NCBI GenBank assembly: GCA_009693235.1
Contig: SHXR01000005.1
Location: forward strand, 23,373-87,372
Direction: 5' to 3'
DNA length: 64,000 bases
Source of the DNA: Betaproteobacteria bacterium
GTDB lineage: Bacteria > Pseudomonadota > Gammaproteobacteria > Burkholderiales > SG8-39
This document shows positions 9,401 through 19,075 of the stretch, one piece after another; position 1 is the first letter of the stretch, and each line of letters begins with the position of its first letter. The position numbers and the translations under genes were made by a program. The notes under the pieces were generated by a model. It did no database searches and was not told the origin of the DNA. It worked only from the letters and a program-made list of their open reading frames with translations.

Positions 9401-10560
9401 CGCGGCTCTGTTACATCGCGGGCGCCGGCGTCGCAGCGCTGAGCATTGCACTCACGGGCCCATTGGAATCGCACGCCGATGGAAAATTTCAATGGCGCAC
9501 GCCCGTATGGGCGCCGACTCCAGTCGCTCCGGAAGACAATCCGATGTCCTAGGCTAAAGTAGAGTTAGGCCGGCATCTTTTATACGACGTACGACTCTCT
9601 CGTGAACGGACGATGTCGTGCGGTACATGTCATCAACCGGCGAAGGCGTTCACCGACAGGCCCGCCGCACCGGTCGGCGTCACCGGTGAACGGCATTCGC
9701 GCGGCTCGATGACGCTCACCAACGTGGGCTACCTGTCCGTGCTCACCTGGGCCAACCCAAACATGAAGCGATTGGAAGCCCAGGCGCTCCTGCCGATGTT
9801 CGGCGAGCATCCGGTGGAAATGGGCATGGCCGGGCGCGAGCAGGAACTCTTCGCGCGCTTGAAGACCGATCCTAGTTATCCGCCCATGTTCGCCAAGGCA
9901 TTCCCTGAGAATAAAGGTGATATTTCTCTCTCGACAATCACCAAGGCCATCGCTGCGTTTCAGCGGACACTGATTTCGCTCAATTCCCCCTACGATCGCT
10001 ACCGCTACGGCAATGAACCGGAAGCGATATCCGCTGCCGCAAAACGTGGCGAAACCTTGTTCTTCTCCAAGAAATTCGAGCGCTATCACTGTCATGCGGG
10101 CTTTACGTTCACCGACAACGTCCACCATTCGCGCCTCGCCTTCCCGGAAATCGGTTTTCATAACAATGCGCTTTACAGCGCCAATAGCATCGGCGGCTAT
10201 CCGAAGACCAGCCCGGGATTGGCCGAATTCAGCTAACGCGAGGAAGACATCGGCAAGTTCCACACGCCGACCCTTCGCAACATCACGCTCACCGCACCCT
10301 ACATACACGACGGCAGCATCGCCACCCTCGAAGAAGTCCTGCAACATTACGCTGCGGGTGGTCGCACGATTCATGGAGGCGAACATAAAGGCGTCGGCGC
10401 GGACAATCCCAACAAAAGCAATTTCATCGTCGGCTTTGAACTTTCCAATGGCGAGTGCGATGACATACTCGCATTTCTGCGTAGCCTGACCGACGAAAGT
10501 TTCATCACGAATCCACGCTTCGTCGACCCGTTCGCGAACGCAAAACAGGCGCCGCGATGA
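9397..10560 (+). pseudogene. MbnH-like dihaem cytochrome c peroxidase-family protein, two in-frame stops
   Basis: One frame runs from a GTG at 9397 (overlapping the MbnP stop) to TGA at 10558-10560, 388 codons, interrupted by TAG at 9550-9552 and TAA at 10234-10236. The translation has a signal peptide, the first haem site MSCGTCH, and NMKRLEAQALLPMFGEHPVEMG, which is diagnostic for this family. The second haem site reads RYHCH, so the first Cys of CxxCH has become Arg. Downstream [20 protein letters not shown] is intact. MbnH uses bis-Fe(IV) chemistry to oxidise a Trp in MbnP. Two nonsense codons plus loss of a haem-attaching Cys point to genuine decay. Confidence 0.85.
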
Positions 10561-11063
10561 TGCAGGGTAAGCTGCGGTGGTGGCTGGCGCTATGGATCGC
10601 GCTTTACTTCACCACGGCAGCAGCGCTCGAGAGCGATCCACTGACGATTCCAAAGGGCTCCCCGCGCGAGCATGCGATTGGCTTGTACAACGACGGCGTA
10701 CTCTTGATGCTGCAAAAGCACTACGTTTCTGCGCAACAGAAGTTCGAGGCGGCCCTGGCGTTGCACGAAGCCTTCCCGGAGGCGCATAACAATCTCGCCT
10801 TCAGTCTGCGAGTGCAACACGGAGTCAATGCCGAGCGCGCCTTGAATCATTACGACCGCGCCCTTACGCTCAAACCGGATCTTCGCGTCGCCTATGTCTA
10901 TCGCGGTACGCTATTCGTTCAGCGTGGCGAGCTCGACCGCGCGCGAGCGGATCAAGCGAAGCTGCTCACCCTCGATGCGAAACTCGCCGAGCGGCTGGCG
11001 CGTGTCATCGCCGGCGCCCCCCCGAACGAGGCGTTCGAGGGCCTGGCCGCGCAGTACGATTGA
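10557..11063 (+). CDS. Small exported TPR protein
   Basis: A 168-residue protein whose ATG overlaps the MbnH stop by ATGA, so it was translationally coupled to the broken pair. It has a hydrophobic N-terminus ([18 protein letters not shown]) and two to three TPR units, for example [20 protein letters not shown] and [21 protein letters not shown] scaffold role in the envelope is plausible. It is the only intact member of the 7314-11063 block. Its last 59 bases overlap, tail to tail, the DUF1415 gene. Confidence 0.7.
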   Translation: MMQGKLRWWLALWIALYFTTAAALESDPLTIPKGSPREHAIGLYNDGVLLMLQKHYVSAQQKFEAALALHEAFPEAHNNLAFSLRVQHGVNAERALNHYDRALTLKPDLRVAYVYRGTLFVQRGELDRARADQAKLLTLDAKLAERLARVIAGAPPNEAFEGLAAQYD

Positions 11064-11646
11064 CGGGGGCCGCCGCAGGCGCACCTACGCCCAATCGCCG
11101 CCAACCGTCGTGCCCCAAATTCCGCAACGTCGCGATGTTCTGCTCAAAGATCGCCGCCGCATCGGGAAACGCCGCCACCGCCCGATCGATGCTCGACTCC
11201 CTGAGCAGATGCAGCGTCGGATAGGGCGATCGGTTCGTGTAATTCGCAATGTCGTCGGATGCGGTTCCCGCGAATTGGTAGTGCGGATGAAAACTCGCGA
11301 GTTGGATCACGCCTTCCAGTTCAAGTTCGGCAAGGGCGGCATTGGCGATCTCGAGGAAGTCGACGAAATCCCGAAAATCGGTGAGCACCTGCGGATGAAT
11401 CAGCAGCGTGTCATCGCGATTCTCCGGATCGGCGAGGACCAACGCCTTCAGCTCACCGACCAAATCGATCAGCAGCGCTTCGGGCGTTGATGCGCCGCTC
11501 ACGGCGTAATGAACCTGGCCCTTGACCTGCACGCCTCTTGCGAATGGACAAAGATTCAACCCGATCACCGCGCGATCGACCCAGGCGCGGGTGGCGCTGA
11601 TGACCGTATCATCGCTTGGTGTTTGGCCTGCACGTATCATCTGCAC
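11005..11646 (-). CDS. DUF1415 family protein
   Basis: A 213-residue protein with the family signature WVDRAVIGLNLCPFA near residue 22 and TLLIHPQVLTDFRDF and ASFHPHYQFAGT later. The family is widespread in proteobacteria and of unknown function; conserved Cys and His suggest a metal or redox site. Its Pro/Arg-rich last residues overlap the end of the convergent TPR gene and do not look conserved, so the natural stop may have been lost. It diverges from the cupin gene at 11684. Confidence 0.8.
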   Translation of the reverse strand: MQMIRAGQTPSDDTVISATRAWVDRAVIGLNLCPFARGVQVKGQVHYAVSGASTPEALLIDLVGELKALVLADPENRDDTLLIHPQVLTDFRDFVDFLEIANAALAELELEGVIQLASFHPHYQFAGTASDDIANYTNRSPYPTLHLLRESSIDRAVAAFPDAAAIFEQNIATLRNLGHDGWRRLGVGAPAAAPVNRTARPGPRTPRSGGRRR

Positions 11647-11683
11647 TCGAGTATCGCGATCATTCTAAGGAAGAGAGGATGCC

Positions 11684-12045
11684 ATGCCCACGCATTTGAA
11701 GGCGCCAACCATCATCGAAGCGGCCGGCAATAAGCCAAAGTGCATCGAGGAATACATCGGCCGGGTGAACTCGCAAACGGCAGCAGTCAGTATCGCCAAG
11801 ATGACCAGCCCATCCGGATGGGTCGAGCCCGGCCAAACACCTTCGTTCGACGAATACACGGTGGTCCTGGCCGGCATGCTGCCGGTGGAATCGGCTGGCG
11901 GAACCATTGACGTCCACGCCGGCGAGGCGATCATTACGCACAAGGGGAGTGGATTCGGTACAGCACGCCAGGACCGGATGGTGCGCAATACATTGCCGTA
12001 TGCCTGCCCGCGTTTTCTCCGGATACGGCGCATCGGGATGCATGA
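11684..12045 (+). pseudogene. Cupin-domain protein with a one-base frameshift
   Basis: The frame from the ATG at 11684 reads a small cupin (MPTHLKAPTIIEAAGNKPKC, FDEYTVVLAGML, VHAGEAIITHKG) but then leaves the family pattern and ends at 12049. Reading the +2 frame from about 11945 restores EWIRYSTPGPDGAQYIAVC and CLPAFSPDTAHRDA, ending at TGA 12043-12045. The break lies in a run of G (AAGGGGAG), consistent with loss of one G. A homopolymer sequencing error is as likely as a mutation here. The function of the single-cupin family is unknown, often sugar or polyol related. Confidence 0.75.
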
Positions 12046-12150
12046 GTAGTATGGGGTCAAGCATCGCGTACTCGCCTACCCCAAAACGGGTAAGATGCCG
12101 GCCCCCATGAAGTTCCGCGGCTTCCCCTCGCCGCCCGCACGGAGTTCCGT

Positions 12151-13779
12151 TTGCTCAGCACCGCTGGTATCACCCTGCAGTTCGGCGAAAAGCCGTTGTT
12201 TGAGAACGTCTCGGTCAAATTTGGTGGCGGCAATCGCTACGGCCTCATCGGGGCCAATGGCAGCGGCAAGTCCACCTTTATGCGTATTTTGGGCGGCGAG
12301 CTCGAGTCATCGGGTGGCAATGTTTCGCTCGATGCACACGAGCGCATTGGTAAGCTGCGCCAAGACCAGTTCGCGCATGAAGACGTTCGCGTCCTCGATG
12401 TCGTAATGATGGGGCATGCCGAGATGTGGGCCGCACGCGAAGAACGCGATGCCATCTACGACAATACCGATGCATCCGAAGAAGATTACCTGCGCGCCGC
12501 CGAACTGGAGGCGAAATTCGCCGAATACGGTGGCTACACCGCCGAGGCGCGCGCCGCTCAATTGCTGATCGGCGTCGGCATTCCGATCGAGCAGCATGAA
12601 GGCCCGATGAGCGCGGTGGCACCCGGCTGGAAGCTGCGCGTGCTCTTGGCCCAGGCGCTGTTCTCCGATCCGGATGTGCTCCTCTTGGACGAGCCGACCA
12701 ACAACCTCGATATCGCAACCATCCGCTGGTTGGAAGACGTGCTCAACGATCGCGCGAGCACCATGATCATCATCTCGCATGACCGGCATTTTCTGAATGC
12801 GGTGTGCACCCACATGGCCGATCTCGACTACGGCCAGATCCGCGTATACCCAGGCAGCTACGACGACTACATGCTCGCCTCCACGCAAGCACGTGCGCAG
12901 CTGGTCGCCGCCAATTCGAAGGCCAAGGAACGTGTCACCGAGCTGCAGGAATTCGTGCGGCGGTTCTCGGCGAACAAATCGAAGGCCCGGCAGGCGACCT
13001 CGCGGCAAAAAATGATCGAGAAAATAGAGATCACCGATATCAAACCCTCCAGCCGTCAGTATCCGTATATTCGCTTTGACATCGATGAGAAAGCGATGCC
13101 GCGCCGGCTCGCGGTGGAAACAAAAGGGCTCCGAAAGGCCTACGATCACACCATCTTTTCTGGTGTCGATCTCGCGATAGAAGCAGGCGAAAAGGTTGCC
13201 ATCATCGGCCCGAACGGCATCGGCAAAACTACGCTCCTCATGTGTCTGGCCGGCCACGTTGCGCCCGATGCGGGTACCGTCGTGTGGGCGGAGAAGGCGA
13301 CGCTCGGCCTTTGCTTGCAGGAACACACCGCCGACTTCACTGACGACATGCTGCTTACCGAATGGATGGGCCAATGGAAAGGCGCCCAGCACGATGATCA
13401 GATCGTGCGCGCCACCTTGGGCCGACTGCTCTTCTCGGGCGATGAAACCAAGAAATCGGTGAAAGTGATCTCGGGCGGTGAAGAACGCCGCATGATCTTC
13501 GGCCAGCTCACGCTGCAACAACCGAACGTGATGCTGATGGACGAGCCGACCAATCACCTCGATATGGAATCGATCGAATCGCTCAACACAGCGCTTGAGA
13601 AATTCAAGGGCACCTTGATCTTCGTGAGCCATGACCGGGAGTTCGTGTCATCGCTCGCCACACGCATCATCGACATGCAACCGGCCACGCTCACCGGCAA
13701 GAAGAACGAAACATCTGCGCGCATCATCGATTTTCGGGGCACATACGAAGAGTATTTGACCAGCCAGGGCGTCGCGTAG
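12151..13779 (+). CDS. ABC-F family ATPase (YbiT-like)
   Basis: A 542-residue soluble protein with two ABC domains and no membrane segments. First domain: Walker [10 protein letters not shown] near residue 34 and Walker [12 protein letters not shown]. Second domain: GPNGIGKTT and [11 protein letters not shown] charged helical linker ([20 protein letters not shown]) separates them. ABC-F proteins bind the ribosomal E site and relieve stalled translation. The start is TTG at 12151 with GGAG seven bases upstream; no ATG fits the conserved N-terminus [16 protein letters not shown]. It stands alone, convergent with the Bug gene at 13790. Confidence 0.93.
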   Translation: MLSTAGITLQFGEKPLFENVSVKFGGGNRYGLIGANGSGKSTFMRILGGELESSGGNVSLDAHERIGKLRQDQFAHEDVRVLDVVMMGHAEMWAAREERDAIYDNTDASEEDYLRAAELEAKFAEYGGYTAEARAAQLLIGVGIPIEQHEGPMSAVAPGWKLRVLLAQALFSDPDVLLLDEPTNNLDIATIRWLEDVLNDRASTMIIISHDRHFLNAVCTHMADLDYGQIRVYPGSYDDYMLASTQARAQLVAANSKAKERVTELQEFVRRFSANKSKARQATSRQKMIEKIEITDIKPSSRQYPYIRFDIDEKAMPRRLAVETKGLRKAYDHTIFSGVDLAIEAGEKVAIIGPNGIGKTTLLMCLAGHVAPDAGTVVWAEKATLGLCLQEHTADFTDDMLLTEWMGQWKGAQHDDQIVRATLGRLLFSGDETKKSVKVISGGEERRMIFGQLTLQQPNVMLMDEPTNHLDMESIESLNTALEKFKGTLIFVSHDREFVSSLATRIIDMQPATLTGKKNETSARIIDFRGTYEEYLTSQGVA

Positions 13780-13789
13780 CGGCGACCAA

Positions 13790-14758
13790 TCAATCCGCCT
13801 TCATCCCGGTTTCCTTCACGACCCGCGCCCACTTCTCGGTCTCGTTGCGCACGTAGGCTGAAAATTCCGCGCGCTTCAGAATGAGTGGATCCATCGCTTG
13901 TCCGGCAAATTGGGCTTTGAGTTCGCTATTGGCAAGGACTTGATTCATCGCCACGCTCAATCGATCGACGATCTCGCTTGGCAATCCGGCCGGACCAAGC
14001 AAGCCGAACCAGACAGTCGTCTCGAACCCGGGTAGGCCCGCTTCGATAACAGTCGGCAGATCCGGCGCAGCCGCCGCCCGCTCACGGCTCGTCGATGCCA
14101 ATGCTCGCAGCGTGCCCGCTTTGATTTGCGGTAGAACCGTCGATGCCGGCGAAAACATCAGCGCAACCCGACCTGCGAGCAGATCAGTCACCGCTTGCGG
14201 GCTGCCTTTGTATGGAACGTGAACGAGTTTCGTGCCGGTCATCAGGTTGAACAGCTCGGCCGAAAGATGCGCGGACGTGCCATTGCCCGAAGAGGCGTAC
14301 AGAATCTCCCCGGGTTTCGATTTACCCAGCGCGACCAGCTCTTGCACCGATCGCGCCGCCACGCTTGGATGCACGACCAAGAGATGCGGCAAGGTGACGA
14401 GCCCTGATACTGGCACGAGATCCTTAAGAAAATCAAACGGGAGATTCTTCTGCAGGCTGGCGTTGATGGCGTTGGCGATGGAAGCGACGAACAGCGTGTA
14501 GCCATCAGCAGGGGCCCGCGCGACGAATTCGGCCGCGATATTGCTACCGGCACCGACACGATTCTCGACCAGGATCGGCTGGCCAAGGATCTCTGACAGA
14601 CGTGGGATAACGAGCCTGCCCGCCACATCGACCGCACTACCCGGCCCAAAGCCGACGACGAATCTCAACGGGCGGGACGGATAGGCACTCTGTGCCGCGG
14701 CGCCGATGCTGAGCAGTGCCGCAAGGAGCCCGACGCCGAACGCGATGCATGCTTGCAT
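13790..14758 (-). CDS. Bug-family periplasmic substrate-binding protein
   Basis: Start ATG at 14758 behind GGGAG gives 322 residues; the longer frame to 15052 only reads the opposite strand of the GlcG gene. Signal peptide MQACIAFGVGLLAALLSIGA, then YPSRPLRFVVGFGPGSAVDV, VENRVGAGSN, ADGYTLFV, YASSGNGTSAHL and HVPYKG. It diverges from the GlcG-like gene at 14813 with only 54 bp between the starts, so the two transcripts probably share a control region. Ligand unknown. Confidence 0.92.
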   Translation of the reverse strand: MQACIAFGVGLLAALLSIGAAAQSAYPSRPLRFVVGFGPGSAVDVAGRLVIPRLSEILGQPILVENRVGAGSNIAAEFVARAPADGYTLFVASIANAINASLQKNLPFDFLKDLVPVSGLVTLPHLLVVHPSVAARSVQELVALGKSKPGEILYASSGNGTSAHLSAELFNLMTGTKLVHVPYKGSPQAVTDLLAGRVALMFSPASTVLPQIKAGTLRALASTSRERAAAAPDLPTVIEAGLPGFETTVWFGLLGPAGLPSEIVDRLSVAMNQVLANSELKAQFAGQAMDPLILKRAEFSAYVRNETEKWARVVKETGMKAD

Positions 14759-14812
14759 ACTGTGTCTCCCAAGTAGAATCCGCTTAGCCTCTTTAACAAG
14801 GACGATACCACC

Positions 14813-15337
14813 ATGGCGAAGCTGCGAGCGATCGAGTGCCGCGCTTTCATCAATGCAGTGAGCGACAAGGCCTGGGCGATGGGTGTGCCGGTGTCGATCG
14901 CGGTGGTCAATGCCGAGGGCCATCTCATCGCGCTGGAACGCATGGACGACGCCGGCTTCATCACCGCCGACATCGCGCGCGCAAAAGCCTTCACGGTCGC
15001 CGCGTTCCGTTCGATGAGTCCGCGATTTCCGGACGGCCTCGTCATCCAGCAATGGTTCAAGGAGCGCAATCCGCAGATGCTGCTGAATCTGTCCGCACTC
15101 ACCAACGGGCAGGTGGTCGTGTCAGGCGGCAGCGCACCGATTTTCAAGGGCGACGAACTGGCCGGCGCCTACGGTGTAAGCGGCGGCACCTCCGACCAGG
15201 ACGAAGTGATGGCCAACCACGCACGCGCGTTGGTCGGTTGGGCACATCTGAAAGAACACGACGACACACCCGAAGACGTGAAAGCACACATCAACGCGAT
15301 CTACGCTAACGTAGGGCTTGGCAACACCCACCTATAA
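14813..15337 (+). CDS. GlcG/HbpS family protein (DUF336)
   Basis: A 174-residue protein with the domain's features: AWAMGVPVSIAVVNAEGHLI at the start, MDDAGFITADIARAKAFTVA in the middle, and SGGSAPIF...GAYGVSGGTSDQDE at the end. HbpS homologues bind haem or act as redox sensors; GlcG sits in glycolate clusters but has no proven reaction. It is first in a group of three close genes (ABM monooxygenase after 17 bp, MetE-like after 12 bp), which suggests joint use in breakdown of a small molecule. It contains no obvious signal peptide. Confidence 0.85.
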   Translation: MAKLRAIECRAFINAVSDKAWAMGVPVSIAVVNAEGHLIALERMDDAGFITADIARAKAFTVAAFRSMSPRFPDGLVIQQWFKERNPQMLLNLSALTNGQVVVSGGSAPIFKGDELAGAYGVSGGTSDQDEVMANHARALVGWAHLKEHDDTPEDVKAHINAIYANVGLGNTHL

Positions 15338-15354
15338 ACGAAAGGAGCAGCACC

Positions 15355-15663
15355 ATGAACGAGCATGTTTTGATTGTCGATTTCCAGGTAAAGCCGGAGC
15401 ATCTCGACCGCTTCATGAAAATGATCGATGAGAATGCCCGCGCCTCGGTCAAGAACGAACCGGGCTGCTCGCAGTTCGATGTCACCCGCGCCAACAACGA
15501 TCCGTGCCACGTCATGCTGTACGAGGTCTATGCCAATGAAGATGCCTTCAAATCGCATATGACCTATGCGCACACCAAGACATTCCTTGACGCCGCCAAA
15601 GAAATGGTCGCAAAACCGCCCGCCGCGACGTTCCTCACCCGCACCACGGCCGCATCAAAGTAA
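15355..15663 (+). CDS. Antibiotic biosynthesis monooxygenase (ABM) domain protein, YgiN/LsrG-like
   Basis: A 102-residue single-domain protein with AAAGGAG before the ATG. The ferredoxin-like ABM pattern is clear: HVLIVDFQVKPEHLDRFMKM, NEPGCSQFDVTRANNDPCHV, EVYANEDAFKSHMTYAHTK. Members oxidise quinols or isomerise small products without cofactors, usually as dimers. It is second of three tightly spaced genes from 14813 to 16848; the pathway is not known. Confidence 0.88.
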   Translation: MNEHVLIVDFQVKPEHLDRFMKMIDENARASVKNEPGCSQFDVTRANNDPCHVMLYEVYANEDAFKSHMTYAHTKTFLDAAKEMVAKPPAATFLTRTTAASK

Positions 15664-15675
15664 GGCAGCATTTTC

Positions 15676-16848
15676 ATGCTCACCGTCACGAAAGATCGGC
15701 CGCTCCTCACCACTATTACCGGATCCCTGCCGCGTCCGGCCTGGTTCAACGGCAATCTGCTCGGGCGGCCATTCTCGGTAGTCACCACCGAACTTGGCTA
15801 TCGCGAGCAATACACCGACGCGGTGCAGTCGTATCTGGCGGACCAGACCCGCGCGGGGCTTGATCTGCTTACAGACGGTGACGCACGCTGTGACTGCGAT
15901 ATGGGTGGGCGATCGTGGTTTGGCTATCCGGCCGAGCGTCTGGAAGGCGTGACGGGTTTTCATGTCGCCCGGGGCAACACGCCCTCCAGTCGCGACAAGG
16001 TGCCAGGTGATCTGATGTTCGAAGTCATCGAGGCGCGCGTGTTGCCGAAGGTGACCGGCCCCATTAAGCGCGGCCCACTGGAATACGCGCGCATCTGGAA
16101 AACGGCGCAGCGATTGACGAGGAAGCCGGTGAAGTTCGGGGCGATCTGTGCGCAGGTATTGACGAGCGGGCTGCACAATGCGTACTACAAAGATCGCCGC
16201 TCGTTGCTCATGGATATGTCCATTGCGATGAACGAAGAGCTCAACGAGCTGGCCGATGCGGGCTGCCTAGTCATCCAAGTGGAAGAGCCCTCGATCCACG
16301 GCACGGTGGGCATCGTCGATGATCGCGAATGGACCGGCGATTTTCTGGTCGAGGCCTTCAATCGCGAAGTGAATGGCCTGCGCAACAAAACCGAAGTGTG
16401 GTGCCACTCCTGCTGGGGCAATCCGGCTGCTCAACGCACCGAAACCGTTGCGCGGAGCTACCAAGCCGCGCTGCCTTTCTTCAATCGCCTGGATGCGGAT
16501 GTCCTCACATTCGAAGCCGCCGACAATGGTGGCGCGGATCTTGAAGCCATCGGCAAAGAGATCGCTGCTGACAAGAAAATATGCATCGGCGTGATCAGCC
16601 ATCGCACGCTACAAGTCGAGCGGCCCGATGAAGTTGCGGCGCTGATCCGCAAAGCCCTCCAGCATATTCGTCCGGAGCGGTTAATCGTGAGTACCGATTG
16701 TGGATTCGGCCGCCAGGGCATGAGCCGGTTGCATGCGTTCTACAAAATGGTGTCGCTGGTGCGGGGCACGAATGTCGTGCGCAAAGAGTTGGGACTGCCG
16801 GTGGCCGATGTGCTCGCGGCGGATCCGAAGGGGGCGTTGATCGGGTAG
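15676..16848 (+). CDS. Cobalamin-independent methionine synthase family protein (MetE C-terminal domain type)
   Basis: A 390-residue single TIM barrel that matches only the catalytic half of MetE. It begins LLTTITGSLPRPAWF, has zinc-ligand motifs WCHSCWGN (His and Cys) and STDCGFGRQG (Cys), and an acidic pair in VIQVEEPSIHG. Such short proteins include archaeal methionine synthases and other methyltransferases that act on thiols. Lacking the N-terminal MetE domain, it may take methyl from a donor other than folate, for example a catabolic substrate. It is last in the GlcG-ABM-MetE group; convergent with the AAA gene at 16857. Confidence 0.83.
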   Translation: MLTVTKDRPLLTTITGSLPRPAWFNGNLLGRPFSVVTTELGYREQYTDAVQSYLADQTRAGLDLLTDGDARCDCDMGGRSWFGYPAERLEGVTGFHVARGNTPSSRDKVPGDLMFEVIEARVLPKVTGPIKRGPLEYARIWKTAQRLTRKPVKFGAICAQVLTSGLHNAYYKDRRSLLMDMSIAMNEELNELADAGCLVIQVEEPSIHGTVGIVDDREWTGDFLVEAFNREVNGLRNKTEVWCHSCWGNPAAQRTETVARSYQAALPFFNRLDADVLTFEAADNGGADLEAIGKEIAADKKICIGVISHRTLQVERPDEVAALIRKALQHIRPERLIVSTDCGFGRQGMSRLHAFYKMVSLVRGTNVVRKELGLPVADVLAADPKGALIG

Positions 16849-16856
16849 ATATCCTC

Positions 16857-18056
16857 TTAAGGTGGTGTTGACTCGAGCTTGAGGTCAATCAGCTCGCGCA
16901 ATGGCAGTGCGGTGATGCGCTCACCCAATGGGTAGCGGGTGGACCCCGGATACACGACCCACAAATGCGCGAGCGCGAGATCGTTCAATGCGATGTGCAT
17001 CGATTTGGCCGTCGTTGGCGCATCGGTGCATTTGAATTCGAATCCCCATCGTTTGCCTTTGCGCATCAGCATGAGATCCAGCTCGGCGCCGCGCTGTGTA
17101 CTCCAGAACCATGCATCGCGCTCGCCGAATTTCAAGAATGTCTGTTCGAGCGCAAAGCCTTCCCAGCTTGCTCCGTAACGAGGATGCGAGCGCAAAGCGG
17201 ACATATCATCGATGCCAAGCAAATGATGCAAAAGCCCGCTATCACGTAGGTAGATTTTTGGTGACTTGGTCTGGCGCTTGCCGAGGTTTTCATGCCACGG
17301 CTGGAGCACCCGAATCATGAAGGTACCGGCAAGGAGGTCGCGATAGTGATTCACCGCAGCAGGGCCGACCGACATCGCACGACCGAGTTCCGCGCCATTC
17401 CAGACCTGCCCGTGATAGTGAGCGAGCATGGCCCAGAACCTTCCCAGCGTTGCGGCCGGCACCCGCACACCTAACGCGGGGATATCGCGTTCGAGAAAGG
17501 TTTGTCGGAAGCCTTCGTGCCAACGACCCGCGGCGGCTATAGACTGCGCAAGGTATGCCCGCGGAAAGCCACCGCGCAGCCAGAGTCGGTCCTGCTCGGC
17601 CACACCCACTTCCGCCAGGGAAAATCCCGCAACCGGGACAAACTGCGCTCTGCCCGCCAACGATTCCGCGGCGCCACGAACCAAATCCGGCGCCGCACTA
17701 CCGAGTGGGAGAAAGATCGCTTTTCGCACCGGGTCATCACAAAGAGGACGCAGCGCGCTAAAGAGCGCCGGTAACCGCTGCACCTCGTCGATCACGACCA
17801 GTCCTTTGGCATCGGCCAATGTCAGCTCCGGGGTGTGTTCCAGCGCGGTCCGACCGGCCGCTCGCTCCAGATCGAAGACGGTTGCCCCGCCAAATTGTTC
17901 TGCAATCTGTCCGGCCAGCGTAGTCTTGCCAACTTGCCGCGCGCCCAAGAGCACCACGACCGGCGACTCCTGAAGACGGATCAGGACTTCGGCAACCAGG
18001 CTGGAACGGGCAATAGTTTGTTGTATATCGATGGATAGTAGATCGACATACAACAA
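16857..18056 (-). CDS. AAA ATPase with C-terminal DUF4143 (PD-(D/E)XK-like) domain
   Basis: A 399-residue protein. The N-terminal AAA_14 domain has Walker A LLGARQVGKTTL near residue 36 and Walker B GLVVIDEVQRLPAL. The C-terminal DUF4143 domain has GAELDLML and GFEFKCTD, which resemble the D...ExK core of restriction-like nucleases. These ATPases are common single genes in bacteria and archaea, often in mobile or defence neighbourhoods, but their role is not established. Here it stands alone between catabolic genes with no partner gene or mobile element in contact. Confidence 0.85.
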   Translation of the reverse strand: MLYVDLLSIDIQQTIARSSLVAEVLIRLQESPVVVLLGARQVGKTTLAGQIAEQFGGATVFDLERAAGRTALEHTPELTLADAKGLVVIDEVQRLPALFSALRPLCDDPVRKAIFLPLGSAAPDLVRGAAESLAGRAQFVPVAGFSLAEVGVAEQDRLWLRGGFPRAYLAQSIAAAGRWHEGFRQTFLERDIPALGVRVPAATLGRFWAMLAHYHGQVWNGAELGRAMSVGPAAVNHYRDLLAGTFMIRVLQPWHENLGKRQTKSPKIYLRDSGLLHHLLGIDDMSALRSHPRYGASWEGFALEQTFLKFGERDAWFWSTQRGAELDLMLMRKGKRWGFEFKCTDAPTTAKSMHIALNDLALAHLWVVYPGSTRYPLGERITALPLRELIDLKLESTPP

Positions 18057-18098
18057 TTATCAAGAACCCTTTAGATCACGTAGACGCCGGCGCAGGTG

Positions 18099-19073
18099 CT
18101 AATCCACCCGCGCCCCCGACGCCTGAATCACCTTCGCCCACTTCGCGATTTCTGTCTTGATGTGCTGCGCGAATTGCTCTCGTGATCCACCCGCGGGTAC
18201 GAGCCCATCTTCTTGCATGCGCGCACGCATCTCCGCGCTATGCATGATCTTGCCGACATGACCGTTCAATAACGCGAGGATGTCGGCAGGCGTCCCGGTC
18301 GGGGCCAGGAGCCCATACCATTGCGATGATTCGTATCCTGGGAGCCCGGACTCCGCCATCGTCGGCAACTCGGGCATCGCGGGAAGGCGCTGCAGACTCG
18401 TCACTGCGAGTGCACGCAGTTTTCCCATCGCCACATGCTGACCGGCATTGATCGCCGGCAAGAACATCACCGGCACCTCGCCGCTCAATAGCCCAACCAT
18501 TGCAGGGGCCGATCCGCGATAGGGAATATGGACGAGCTGGACACCTGCCATCTGATTGAACAATTCGCCGGCAAGATGCGGCGTGCTGCCGCTCCCTGCC
18601 CCGGCGAATCCGATCTCTCCTGGTTTCGATTTGGCTAAGGCGATCAACTCACGGACCGATTTCGCAGGGATCGACGGATGCACGACCAACACGTTGGGCC
18701 CCAATGCCATCAACGCGATCGGCTCGAAATCCTTGATCGGATCGTAGGGCACCTTCTTGTAGAGACTTGGATTGGTAACATAGCCCGCGCCAGTGAAGAG
18801 CAGCGTGTAGCCATCCGCCGCCGCCTTCGCAACGATCTCGGTCCCGATATTGCCGTTCGCGCCACTGCGATTCTCGATCACGAACGAGCCGCCGGCATGC
18901 TTGGTGAGTTGTTGCGCTAACAATCGACCCGCCGTATCGACGCCGCCGCCTGCCGGAAACGGGACGATGAGTTTGACCGGACCACGCGGATAGTTCTGCC
19001 CCTGCGCCCCACCGATCGCAAGGCCCAACACGATGAGCCCGAATGCAAGCACACTTCCATAACGAATCGACAT
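18099..19073 (-). CDS. Bug-family periplasmic substrate-binding protein
   Basis: The ATG at 19073 gives 324 residues (MSIRYGSVLAFGLIVLGLAI signal peptide); a GTG at 19079 is an alternative that overlaps the upstream stop. Motifs: YPRGPVKLIVPFPAGGGVDT, VIENRSGANGN, ADGYTLLF, FAGAGSGSTPHLAG, HIPYRGSAP. It follows the CoxL-type gene with practically no gap, so both are translated from one message. This suggests that the binding protein captures the substrate of the hydroxylase (inference). No permease is present. Confidence 0.92.
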   Translation of the reverse strand: MSIRYGSVLAFGLIVLGLAIGGAQGQNYPRGPVKLIVPFPAGGGVDTAGRLLAQQLTKHAGGSFVIENRSGANGNIGTEIVAKAAADGYTLLFTGAGYVTNPSLYKKVPYDPIKDFEPIALMALGPNVLVVHPSIPAKSVRELIALAKSKPGEIGFAGAGSGSTPHLAGELFNQMAGVQLVHIPYRGSAPAMVGLLSGEVPVMFLPAINAGQHVAMGKLRALAVTSLQRLPAMPELPTMAESGLPGYESSQWYGLLAPTGTPADILALLNGHVGKIMHSAEMRARMQEDGLVPAGGSREQFAQHIKTEIAKWAKVIQASGARVD

Positions 19074-19075
19074 GC

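Noticed and set aside
12307..13632. A 441-codon minus-strand frame.
   Set aside because: Antisense to the ABC-F ATPase, which has all Walker motifs.
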